Part shown: positions 18,757 through 29,297 of the stretch, piece after piece
How positions within the stretch are numbered: the first letter of the stretch is position 1
Layout: each line of letters begins with the position of its first letter
From: Nocardioidaceae bacterium
Lineage (GTDB): Bacteria; Actinomycetota; Actinomycetes; Propionibacteriales; Nocardioidaceae
DNA: 64,000 nt
Direction of reading: 5' to 3'
Assembly (NCBI GenBank): GCA_029266455.1
Contig: JAQSWV010000009.1
Span: 18,276-82,275 of the forward strand
Notes under the pieces: generated by a model
Databases searched by the model: none
The model's input: the letters and a program-made list of their open reading frames with translations, nothing else
What the model was told of the DNA's origin: nothing
Made by a program: the position numbers and the translations under genes

Positions 18757-19179
18757 GTGCCTCGCCACGTGTTCGACCTGAAGCCACGCTGGTCCGACAT
18801 GGACGCCTACGGGCATGTGAACAACGTCACATGGCTGGAGTACCTGCAGGAGGCCCGGGTGGACATGTTCCACGCCTTCTCCTCGCAACCCGGCGGCGGC
18901 ATGCTGGCCGAGGGGGTGGTCGTGGCCCGCCTGGTGATCGACTACAAGGCTGCCCTGGTCTTCCGCCCCGAGCCGGTGCGCATCGAGATGTGGATCTCCC
19001 GGGCCACGTCGGCCTCGTTCACCCTCGACTACGAGGCGCTGGACAGGGCCGAGGACGGATCGGAGGTGCGTTACGTGACCGCGCAGACCGTTCTCGTGCC
19101 GGTGACGCTGGCCGACGGACGCCCGCGTCGGATGCGACCTGGCGAGCAGGAGGTGCTGGCACGGTTCGAGGACGACTGA
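18757..19179 (+). CDS. acyl-CoA thioesterase, hot-dog fold (4HBT)
   Basis: 140 aa hot-dog fold thioesterase. The catalytic segment RWSDMDAYGHVNNVTWLEYLQEAR carries the Asp of the 4-hydroxybenzoyl-CoA thioesterase class. Starts with GTG at 18757, 71 bp from the divergent thiolase start. Hydrolyses an acyl-CoA of unknown chain length. Confidence 0.9.
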   Translation: MPRHVFDLKPRWSDMDAYGHVNNVTWLEYLQEARVDMFHAFSSQPGGGMLAEGVVVARLVIDYKAALVFRPEPVRIEMWISRATSASFTLDYEALDRAEDGSEVRYVTAQTVLVPVTLADGRPRRMRPGEQEVLARFEDD

Positions 19180-19188
19180 CCGGGTCGC

Positions 19189-19611
19189 CTAGTGCAGGGG
19201 CAGCACGCGCACGTCGTCGTCGTCGGGGGTGTTGATCATCATCAGCGATGCCCGCTCGACGTACTCCCAGAACTGGGCGTCCAGATGCGCAGGCAGGGCG
19301 ACCTCGTCGAGTCCCGCCCGGAAGTGATGAAGCCAGTGCTCCCGCGCCTCGGGCGTGACGGAGAAGGGGGCATGCCGCATGCGCAGGCGAGGGTGTCCAC
19401 GCTCCTGCGAGTACGTGGTCGGCCCGCCCCAGTACTGGATGAGGAACTTGGTGAAGCGGTCCTCAGCCGGGGCCAGATCCTCCTCGGGGTAGATCGCGCG
19501 CAGCATCGGGTCGGAGCGGACCCCCTGGTAGAACCGGTGCACGATCCGCTCAATGGTGTCGGCTCCGCCGATCGCCTCGTAGAAGGTCTGCCCTGAGTCC
19601 TGCGTCGCCAT
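19189..19611 (-). CDS. glbO: truncated haemoglobin, group II (trHbO)
   Basis: 140 aa 2-over-2 globin binding haem and O2. Marks: FYEAIGGADTIERIVHRFYQGV, YPEEDL, YWGGPTTYSQERGHPRLRMRHAPF (the last His proximal to haem) and WLHHFRAGLDE. The Trp in YWGG is the TrpG8 typical of group II. ATG at 19611; converges with the thioesterase gene, 9 bp between stops. Confidence 0.93.
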   Translation of the reverse strand: MATQDSGQTFYEAIGGADTIERIVHRFYQGVRSDPMLRAIYPEEDLAPAEDRFTKFLIQYWGGPTTYSQERGHPRLRMRHAPFSVTPEAREHWLHHFRAGLDEVALPAHLDAQFWEYVERASLMMINTPDDDDVRVLPLH

Positions 19612-19664
19612 ACACCCATCCTGCCTCGCCGGCTCAGGATCCCCGCCCGGCCCGCCCAACCGGG

Positions 19665-21167
19665 TCAGGGCGTGAGATCGGCGGTCGCGTCGGCGGCGCG
19701 CTGCTCGGCCGCCCTGGCGATGTTGCGTTGCATGCCGCCGAAGACGAGGCCGTGGAAGGGGTAGACCGCCCACCAGTACGCCCGGCCGAGCACGCCACGG
19801 GGATGGAAGAGCGCTCGCTGGCGGAACTGCGTGCTGTGGTCCCCGTCGCCCGGAACGACCTCCAGCTCCAGCCAGGCAAGCCCCGGCAGCCGCATCTCGG
19901 CACGCAGCCGGATGAACCGGCCCTCGTCGATCTCCTCCACGCGCCACCAGTCCAGCGGGTCGCCGACCACCAGGTCGCGCGGGTTGCGTCGACCTCGGCG
20001 CAGTCCCGGGCCGCCGCTGAACCGGTCGATCCAGCCGCGCACCTCCCAGGCGAGCCAGAAGGAGTACCAGCCGTTGTCGCCGCCGATCTCCTCGATCACT
20101 CTCCACAACGCCGCCGGCGGAGCCCGGACGACCCGGTCGCGGGCATCGACGTACAGGTCGCCGCCGGCCCAGTCGGGGTCGGAGGGCAGCGGCTCGCTCG
20201 GCGCACCCACGCCGCTCGCCGACGACCACGCGGTCGGCACCTGCAGGTCCTGGATCTTGCCGAGCGCCAGCTCCACGGACCGGTCGAAGCCGATGAGCCC
20301 CTCGGCCGGGTCAGGGACGTACCGAGCGATGTCGCGCTCACCGACCACGGACGTGTGCTTGACGGACTCGACCAGGGGCTTGGCCAGGCCGCTCGGGACC
20401 GGTGTCACCAGGCCCACCCAGTGGCTGGACAGCCGCGGCGTGAGCACGGGCACCCGCACCATCCGGCGGCGCCGCAGACCCTTGATCGCGGCGTAGCGCA
20501 GCATCATCTCCTTGTACGTGAGCACGTCCGGCCCGCCGACGTCGAACTGTCGATTGACGTCGGCGGGCAGCGTGGCGCAGCCGACGAGGTAGCGCAGCAC
20601 GTCACGGATCGCTATCGGCTGGAGCTTGCTGTCGACCCACTTCGGCGTGATCATCACCGGCAGCCGCTCGGTCAGGTGCCGGAGCATCTCGAAGCTGGCC
20701 GAACCCGAGCCCATCACCACCGCGGCTCGTAGCACTGCCGTCGGCACGCCGGAGGCGAGAAGGACCTCGCCCACGCGCTCCCGCGAGGCCATGTGCGTGC
20801 TCAGCCTCTCGCCGGCCGGGGCAAGGCCGCCGAGGTAGACGATCCGACCCACGCCTGCGTCAGCAGCCGCGTCGGCGAAGGTCTGGGCGGTGCGCTCCTC
20901 GGTGTCCGCGAAGCCCCTGCCCGAACCGATCGAGTGCAGCAGGTAGTAACCGACGTCGACGCCGTCGAGGGCCGCGCGGACCGCCTCGGCGTCGGTGGCG
21001 TCGGCGGTGGCCACCTCGACCTCCGACGCCCAGTCTCTGCCCTCGACCCGTCGAGCGTCCCTGACCATCACCCGCACCCGGTGCCCGGCGGCCAGCAGCT
21101 CGGGGACCAGCCGTCCACCCACGTATCCCGTCGCGCCGGTCACCAGACAGAGCCGAGAGGAGGTCAT
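19665..21167 (-). CDS. NAD(P)-binding epimerase-like protein with C-terminal DUF2867 domain
   Basis: 500 aa two-domain protein. Residues 1-300 are an atypical SDR/NmrA-like fold (LVTGATGYVGGRLVPELL, GVDVGYYLLHSIGSG, RIVYLGGLAP). Residues 330-490 are DUF2867, an SRPBCC-like lipid-binding fold (LWRVIEEIGGDNGWYSFWLAWEVRGWIDR, GDPLDWWRVEE). The start overlaps the upstream mscS stop by 4 bp (ATGA), so the pair is co-translated. Reaction unknown. Confidence 0.9.
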   Translation of the reverse strand: MTSSRLCLVTGATGYVGGRLVPELLAAGHRVRVMVRDARRVEGRDWASEVEVATADATDAEAVRAALDGVDVGYYLLHSIGSGRGFADTEERTAQTFADAAADAGVGRIVYLGGLAPAGERLSTHMASRERVGEVLLASGVPTAVLRAAVVMGSGSASFEMLRHLTERLPVMITPKWVDSKLQPIAIRDVLRYLVGCATLPADVNRQFDVGGPDVLTYKEMMLRYAAIKGLRRRRMVRVPVLTPRLSSHWVGLVTPVPSGLAKPLVESVKHTSVVGERDIARYVPDPAEGLIGFDRSVELALGKIQDLQVPTAWSSASGVGAPSEPLPSDPDWAGGDLYVDARDRVVRAPPAALWRVIEEIGGDNGWYSFWLAWEVRGWIDRFSGGPGLRRGRRNPRDLVVGDPLDWWRVEEIDEGRFIRLRAEMRLPGLAWLELEVVPGDGDHSTQFRQRALFHPRGVLGRAYWWAVYPFHGLVFGGMQRNIARAAEQRAADATADLTP

Positions 21168-22243
21168 GATCGAGTCTCACCCGACTGCTCGCCGTCCGCG
21201 CGTCCACCGGCAGCGGCACGCTTGTCCTCCGAGGGAGCCAGGTCCTCGTCGGACCCCGGACCCCCGGGCGACTCGTCGCCGTCCTGACGCAGCCAGACCA
21301 CGCGCTGGGCGTACGGAATCTCGATCGACAGCTCGTCGAAACGCTGCTTGATCCGCTGCCGCAGCTCACGGGCGACATTCCACTGCTCCAGAGGGGCGGT
21401 CTTGAGCACCACGCGTACGACCATGGCGTCGGCGTCCCACCGCTCCACACCCCACACCTCGGGGCGCTCGAGCACGAGGGTCGCGTACTCGGGGTCCTCG
21501 TACAGGGCGTCGGCGATCTCGCCGAGCACGCGCCGGATCCTTGCAAGGTCCTCGCCGAAGGCCACCGGGATGTCCAGCACCGCCCGCGCCCAGTTCTGGC
21601 TCTGGTTGCCGACGCGCATGATCTCGCCGTTGCGGACGTACCAGACCGTGCCGTTGACGTCGCGGAGCCGGGTGACCCGCAGACCGACTGCCTCGACGAC
21701 ACCGGTCGCCTCACCCAGGTCGACGACGTCGCCGACGCCGTACTGGTCCTCCAGGATCATGAACACGCCGGACAGGAAGTCCGCGATCAGGCTCTGGGCG
21801 CCGAAACCGAGGGCAATGCCGAGGATGCCGGCACTGGCGATCAACGGGGCGATGTCGTAGCCCAGCTCGCTGATCGCCATGAAGCCCACGACGGTGAACA
21901 CGACGCCGGTGGTGATGCTCTTCAGCAGCGACCCCATCGTGCGCGCGCGCTGTTGGCGCCGCTGCAGCGCGGGGGCGTTGCTGTCGAGCACCTTGGCGGT
22001 CCTGCCCCGCTGCAGCACCCCCGGCACGGTGCCCTCGGCCGCCTGGGTGGTGATGCGGTTGATGATCCGGTGCAGCAGCCAGCGCACCACCACGCCGACG
22101 AGCAGCAACCCGACTATCGCGGCCGGCTTGGCCACCAGCAGGTTCACCCAGTCAGCCGCGGTGTCGTTGCCGGTGGTGCTGCGGACCAGCGTGCACAGGT
22201 AGTCGTCGTCGGTGCAGGCGGCCGTGGGCAACGTCAGAGCCAC
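21164..22243 (-). CDS. mscS: small-conductance mechanosensitive channel (MscS family)
   Basis: 359 aa membrane channel that opens under hypo-osmotic stress. Three hydrophobic segments, then the pore helix TM3 (IASAGILGIALGFGAQSLIADFLSG) and the beta domain (EDQYGVGDVVDLGEATGVVEAVGLRVTRLRD, VRNGEIMRVGNQSQ). The C-terminus is long and acidic. GTG at 22243 is preferred over TTG at 22264 because AGAGGA lies 5 nt before it. Coupled to the downstream DUF2867 gene. Confidence 0.92.
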   Translation of the reverse strand: MALTLPTAACTDDDYLCTLVRSTTGNDTAADWVNLLVAKPAAIVGLLLVGVVVRWLLHRIINRITTQAAEGTVPGVLQRGRTAKVLDSNAPALQRRQQRARTMGSLLKSITTGVVFTVVGFMAISELGYDIAPLIASAGILGIALGFGAQSLIADFLSGVFMILEDQYGVGDVVDLGEATGVVEAVGLRVTRLRDVNGTVWYVRNGEIMRVGNQSQNWARAVLDIPVAFGEDLARIRRVLGEIADALYEDPEYATLVLERPEVWGVERWDADAMVVRVVLKTAPLEQWNVARELRQRIKQRFDELSIEIPYAQRVVWLRQDGDESPGGPGSDEDLAPSEDKRAAAGGRADGEQSGETRS

Positions 22244-22354
22244 GACGGTCCTCTCGGTCGGCAACGGGACACGCGACGACGGTAGAAGACGCGGTCCCCG
22301 GTCCCAAACCCGTCAGATGCAGGTCGACGGGTGAGACGCCGGCCCACTCGGGAG

Positions 22355-23806
22355 TCACGCCTGGGCAGCGGTGAACGCCGTGGCCGGGTGCGGCCAGCGG
22401 CCCGAGACGGTCGCCGCGTCCTCCACCTGGGCGGCCAGGGCGAGCAGCAGGTGATCGTCGCCGGCTCGTCCGGCGAGCATCACCCCCACCGGGAGGCGAG
22501 GAGGGGCCTCGGACCAGTGCAGGGGAAGGGACACGGCCGGCATGCCCGTGACGTTCCACAGCGCGGTGAAAGGGGTGAAGCGCTTCTGGTGGGCGAAGTC
22601 ACGCGCGGGGTCGTCATCGTCCCGCAGCCCACCAACGTGCGCCGGCACCTGCGCGAGCGTCGGCGTGAGCACGGCGTCGAACGGGGCCAGCTGCCGACGG
22701 ATCGCCGCGGCGGTCTGCCGCATCGCCACCAGCGCATTGGCGAACTCCGGGGCCGGGACGGTTGCGCCCCGGCCGCGGAGCCATCGGGTGAGGGGTCGCA
22801 GCTCGGCCTCGCGCGCGGGCGCGACCGGCCACGCCGCACAGCCGACCGCCCACACCACCTCGAAGGCCCGCACGGCCTGCTCGGGCAGGGCAAGGTCGAT
22901 GTCGACGATCTCGTGGCCCAGCCCGTCGAGCAGCGCGGCGGCACGCTCGTAGCCGGCCAGTACGTCGGCGTCGACGGCGCCGTCGCCGATCGGCGGAGAC
23001 GCGAACCGCGCAACCCGGAGCCGGGCCGGGGAGCGCCGGCACCAGCCGAGGTAGGTCTCGTCCGCTGGCAGAGGCGCCGCCCAGGTGGGGTCGCCGACCT
23101 CCGGACCGGCCATGGCATCCAGCATCGCTGCCGCGTCGCGGACCGTCGTGGCCAGCGGGCCGGGGGTGCCCAGGCCGGTGATGTCCCCGTATACGGGCGC
23201 GCTACTGATGCGGCCGCGGCTCGGCTTGAAGCCGACGACCCCGCATGCGCTGGCCGGAATGCGGATCGAGCCGCCGCCGTCGCTGCCCTGGGCGATCGGC
23301 AGGAGTGCTGCGGCCACCGCGGCCGCCGCTCCCCCCGATGAGCCACCGGCCGAGCGGTCGAGGTCGTACGGCGTGCGGGCCGGTGGCGCCACCTCCGGCT
23401 CGGTGTAGCAGGGAGCGCCGAACTCGGGCGTGTTGGTCTTGCCGAGGCTGACCAGGCCGGCCCGCTCCATGCGGAGCACGACCTCGTCGGACACCGCGGG
23501 CACGGTGTCGGCCAGCACAGCGGAGCCGAACGTCGTGCGCACACCGGCGGTCTGGTTGAGGTCCTTGATCGCGGTCGGGACTCCCAGCAACAGCGGGGCC
23601 CCGTCGCCGTCGGCCCGCATGGCTGCCTCCGCGCGGTCGGCGCCGCGACTGGCCGCCTCTGCGGTCACCGTGACGAACGCGCCCACCGCGTCACCGAAGG
23701 CCTCGACGCGGGCCAGCAGGGCGTCGACGACCTCACGTGGCGAGGTGTCGCCACGGCGGTAGGCGGCAGCAAGGTCGAGCGCGGACAGCTCGTGCAGCTC
23801 CGGCAT
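22355..23806 (-). CDS. amidase signature-family enzyme
   Basis: 483 aa amidase hydrolysing a carboxamide bond. The Ser-cisSer-Lys triad is visible: Lys in AIKDLNQTAGV, the Gly/Ser-rich GGSSGGAAAAVAAALLPIAQG with the cis-Ser, and the nucleophile Ser in GSDGGGSIRIPASACGVVG. Lacks partner GatB/GatC genes nearby, so it is a stand-alone amidase rather than the tRNA amidotransferase. ATG at 23806. Confidence 0.92.
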   Translation of the reverse strand: MPELHELSALDLAAAYRRGDTSPREVVDALLARVEAFGDAVGAFVTVTAEAASRGADRAEAAMRADGDGAPLLLGVPTAIKDLNQTAGVRTTFGSAVLADTVPAVSDEVVLRMERAGLVSLGKTNTPEFGAPCYTEPEVAPPARTPYDLDRSAGGSSGGAAAAVAAALLPIAQGSDGGGSIRIPASACGVVGFKPSRGRISSAPVYGDITGLGTPGPLATTVRDAAAMLDAMAGPEVGDPTWAAPLPADETYLGWCRRSPARLRVARFASPPIGDGAVDADVLAGYERAAALLDGLGHEIVDIDLALPEQAVRAFEVVWAVGCAAWPVAPAREAELRPLTRWLRGRGATVPAPEFANALVAMRQTAAAIRRQLAPFDAVLTPTLAQVPAHVGGLRDDDDPARDFAHQKRFTPFTALWNVTGMPAVSLPLHWSEAPPRLPVGVMLAGRAGDDHLLLALAAQVEDAATVSGRWPHPATAFTAAQA

Positions 23807-23899
23807 GGCCACAGTGTGCCGGGCCGGTCCGGAGGACCAGCCCCTCGGGCTGCCTTGCCGGGCGAGCCGAGCGGCGGGTCGCCCGATACCCTCTGCGAC

Positions 23900-24307
23900 A
23901 TGCGCTACAGGCCCGGCACGGTCGTACGGACGATTCGAGCAGCGGCAGTCGTCATCGCACTGGCGGGCGCCCTGACGGTCATCGCTGTCAGTCCCGCGGC
24001 GGCCAACACCCCACTGCGCGGCTGGGAGGACGCCAGCGACATGTCGATGCTCGAGGCGCTGCTGTACTTCGGCGGTGGCTCGCTCGGCATCATCGCCCTC
24101 ATCACCGCGCTCGTGCTGGCGCCGTCGATGGCGAGCCGCTCGCGCGACGGGGACCACGTGTCCTGGTGGGGCCAGCCACAGTGGTTCGGCGGAGAGCTGG
24201 GCGCCGGTTCGGCCGAGCGTCCACAGCTCGAGGCCGCCGCGGTAGCGGCCCGCACCGACGATCTCGACGAGGTGGCCGCTGGAGGTGGCGCAAGTGCCCG
24301 CTGGTAA
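23900..24307 (+). CDS. membrane protein with signal-like N-terminus, unknown function
   Basis: 135 aa. N-terminal hydrophobic stretch (AAAVVIALAGALTVIAV, then ...SPAAANT) looks like a signal peptide; a second hydrophobic helix follows (YFGGGSLGIIALITALVLA), then a soluble Trp-rich tail (WWGQPQWFGG). A TACCCT box lies 8 nt before the ATG. It overlaps the DUF5130 gene; the two are probably one unit. Confidence 0.75.
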   Translation: MRYRPGTVVRTIRAAAVVIALAGALTVIAVSPAAANTPLRGWEDASDMSMLEALLYFGGGSLGIIALITALVLAPSMASRSRDGDHVSWWGQPQWFGGELGAGSAERPQLEAAAVAARTDDLDEVAAGGGASARW

Positions 24308-24683
24308 CCCGTTCACGCCCGACCAGCACCGTCAGATCGAGAAGGCACGTACCCGCGCGAGTGCCGACGCAGGACTCGGCTTCCACGTCTACGTGGGACC
24401 GCTCGGGAACGATCCCCGGGCCGAGGCGCAGCGTCTGCACGCCCAGCTGCCGAACTCCGTCTTCGCCGTACTGGTGGCCGTCGACCCTCGTGGGCACGCG
24501 CTCGAGATCGTCACCGGCGCGCAGGCTCGGTTGGTCCTCGACGACGGATCCTGTGGGCTGGCCGCGCTGACCATGCAGACGGCGTTCGCGTCGGGCGACC
24601 TCGCCGGGGGGATCGTGCGGGGTGTCAACCAGCTCGGCGACCACGCCCGGCAACCCGACACCCTGCACACCGAGCACATCTGA
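24294..24683 (+). CDS. DUF5130 family protein
   Basis: 129 aa from GTG at 24294, chosen because GGAGG lies 8 nt before it (a GTG at 24285 is also possible). Characteristic: FTPDQHRQIEKARTRASADAGL, HVYVGPLGNDPRAEAQ and VLVAVDPRGHALEIVTG. The fold resembles TPM-type domains seen in actinobacterial membrane-associated proteins. Function unknown; coupled to the upstream membrane protein gene. Confidence 0.82.
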   Translation: MPAGNPFTPDQHRQIEKARTRASADAGLGFHVYVGPLGNDPRAEAQRLHAQLPNSVFAVLVAVDPRGHALEIVTGAQARLVLDDGSCGLAALTMQTAFASGDLAGGIVRGVNQLGDHARQPDTLHTEHI

Positions 24684-24791
24684 GCCAGCTGCTCATCTGC
24701 GGCAATCCACAGGTTCGCAGGAATACGCACGTCTGAGGCAACACGCAGATCTGAGCCAACCGAGCACGTCTACCGAACCCGTCTGAGGCGC
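24674..24791 (+). repeat. degenerate array of about 15-nt units with period near 18 nt
   Basis: Six imperfect copies of GCACRTCTGAGSCAA start at 24674, 24691, 24727, 24745, 24764 and 24777. Spacing is 17, 36, 18, 19 and 13 nt, mostly near a period of 18. The first copy contains the stop codon of the DUF5130 gene, and the array fills the gap to the convergent pepN stop. Confidence 0.6.
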
Positions 24792-24809
24792 ACCGAGCAG
24801 ACCGCGGCG

Positions 24810-27392
<2,583 letters not shown>

Positions 27393-27520
27393 GGCAGGCA
27401 TGCTTGCACGTCCGTCGGCCCCGCAGCGCGGCGCGGGCGGTGGCAGGCGCATAAACCTCCGAACGGACGGTCACCGACCTCGGCCTGACCTGCTGCGGCG
27501 AAGGTGGCAGGCTGCGGATT

Positions 27521-27991
27521 ATGCGCGTGCACCTGGGATCCGACCACGCCGGCTTCGAGCTGAAGGCCCACCTCCTCGGCTGGCTCGGCGCGCACGGGTA
27601 CGAGCCCGTCGACCATGGTGCCGAGACGTACGTCTCCGATGACGACTACCCGCCGTACTGCCTGGCCGCGGCGCAGGCCGTCGTCGACGAGCCGGGCAGC
27701 CTCGGCATCGTCCTGGGTGGCTCCGGCAACGGCGAGCAGATCGCAGCCAACAAGGTGCCCGGCGTCCGAGCGGCGCTGGCCTGGGACGACGAGACGGCCC
27801 GCCTCGCGCGGCAGCACAACGACGCCAACGTGCTCTCGCTGGGAGCGCGGATGGTCACGCTCGACCAGGCGACCCGTTTGGTGGAGATCTTCTGCGTGAC
27901 ACCGTTCAGTGGCGACGAGCGGCACCTGCGTCGCATTCGGCTGCTGACCGACTATGAGCGCGTTCGCGACGGCGGCAACCACCGGGCTTGA
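27521..27991 (+). CDS. rpiB: ribose-5-phosphate isomerase B
   Basis: 156 aa RpiB/LacAB-type isomerase interconverting ribose-5-phosphate and ribulose-5-phosphate. Marks: MRVHLGSDHAGFELK, VLGGSGNGEQIAANKVPGVRAAL and RQHNDANVLSLGARM. The usual catalytic Cys position near the GSGNG loop is not Cys here (VLGGSGNG), as in the actinobacterial subgroup. CAGGCT box 7 nt before the ATG. Confidence 0.94.
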   Translation: MRVHLGSDHAGFELKAHLLGWLGAHGYEPVDHGAETYVSDDDYPPYCLAAAQAVVDEPGSLGIVLGGSGNGEQIAANKVPGVRAALAWDDETARLARQHNDANVLSLGARMVTLDQATRLVEIFCVTPFSGDERHLRRIRLLTDYERVRDGGNHRA

Positions 27992-28045
27992 CGTCTCCTG
28001 TCGAGTAGCGCATCTTCGGCCGGTCTGGGCACTACTGTCGACGTC

Positions 28046-29146
28046 GTGGCAGCAGTGCGGCTCAGCAGCACGCGCGAGCGACCTGTTCGGCTGACCGAGC
28101 GGGGCTGGCGCCGCTACCGGCTTGCCGTGCCGCGGTCGCACGACGAGCAGTCGTTCGTGCTGCTCGGCCTGATCAGCCTGTCCGTCGGCGTGCTGCTGTT
28201 CACTGTTCTCGAGCCGCTCTGGGTCCCGACCGCCTGGTTCGCGATCCCGCTGCTGCTCGGCAGCCTCCTGCTCACGATCCGTTCGTTCCTGGGGCTGCTC
28301 CTGGTCCAGGCGGTCTGCATCGTCATCGTGCTGGCGATCACCGGCCCTAGCACCGCGAGTGTGTCGGTGGTGGCAGCGCTGGTGGTCGCGGCCGTGATCA
28401 TGACGGCGGCGGTCGCCCGTAGCCGGCTGGGTCCGATGGGTGAGTCGATGCTCATCGACCTGCGCGACCGGCTCCGGTCGCAGAGCGAGCTCCCCGACCT
28501 GCCACCCGACTGGTCGGTGCAGGCCGTCATCGGCTCGGCCGGCGGGGCGCAGTTCGCCGGCGACTTCGTCGTGGCCGCGACCACGCAGAAGGGAGCGCAG
28601 CTCGAGGTCGTGGTGGTGGACGTGTCCGGCAAGGGTCTCGCCGCGGGCACGCGGGCGCTGCTGCTGTCGGGCGCGTTCGGTGGTCTGCTGGGCGCGTTGC
28701 CGCCGGGCGGCTTCCTCACTGCGGCCAACGCCTACCTCCTGCGCCAGCAGTGGACCGAGGGTTTCGCGACCGCTGCCCACCTCGCGCTCCGTCTCGACAC
28801 CGGGACCTTCGAGCTGCGTACGGCCGGGCACCCGCCGGGTGTCCAGCTGCACGCCGGCTCCGGCCGGTGGGAGGTCCTCACGTCCTCGGGACCCGCGCTG
28901 GGCCTGCTCGACGACGCGGAGTTCGACGGCTTCACCGGGCGGCTGTCCCGCGGCGACGCGCTGATGATCTTCACCGACGGCATGGTCGAGACCGCCGAGC
29001 GCGACTTCACCCTGGGCATCGACAAGCTGCTCGGTGAGGCCGAGGTCATGCTCCGAAAGGGTGATGACGACGTCGCCGAGCGACTGCTCGCCCTCGGCGA
29101 CTCCACCGCCGATGACCGCACGCTGCTGTTCCTTCACCGCCGCTGA
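28046..29146 (+). CDS. membrane SpoIIE/RsbU-type serine phosphatase
   Basis: 366 aa. About four to five N-terminal hydrophobic helices (residues 35-125), then a PP2C/SpoIIE domain (160-366) with GDFVVAATT, VDVSGKGLAAG, TAGHPPGVQL, FTDGMVE and a final DDRTLLFL. Such phosphatases dephosphorylate STAS anti-anti-sigma proteins. The first Asp cluster reads AQFAGDF. GTG at 28046 follows a TACTGT box by 7 nt. No STAS gene is adjacent; the nearest are at 34.8-35.5 kb. Confidence 0.88.
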   Translation: MAAVRLSSTRERPVRLTERGWRRYRLAVPRSHDEQSFVLLGLISLSVGVLLFTVLEPLWVPTAWFAIPLLLGSLLLTIRSFLGLLLVQAVCIVIVLAITGPSTASVSVVAALVVAAVIMTAAVARSRLGPMGESMLIDLRDRLRSQSELPDLPPDWSVQAVIGSAGGAQFAGDFVVAATTQKGAQLEVVVVDVSGKGLAAGTRALLLSGAFGGLLGALPPGGFLTAANAYLLRQQWTEGFATAAHLALRLDTGTFELRTAGHPPGVQLHAGSGRWEVLTSSGPALGLLDDAEFDGFTGRLSRGDALMIFTDGMVETAERDFTLGIDKLLGEAEVMLRKGDDDVAERLLALGDSTADDRTLLFLHRR

Positions 29147-29297
29147 CGCTGGGGGTGCTGTCGCGGCGGAGTTTTCGCAGGGTGGGCTGCGAAAGCGGCA
29201 CTCCTGGGGCGCTGCAGCGCTGTGGAGGCGACGTTTTCGCCTCGGCAGTGCCCCGGTTCGCGTGGAGCCGGCGGGGCGGGGAGCCGGGTCGACCGGC

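Noticed and set aside
24674..24791. CRISPR array
   Set aside because: Units are short, diverged and spaced about 18 nt with almost no spacer between them; no cas genes in the window.
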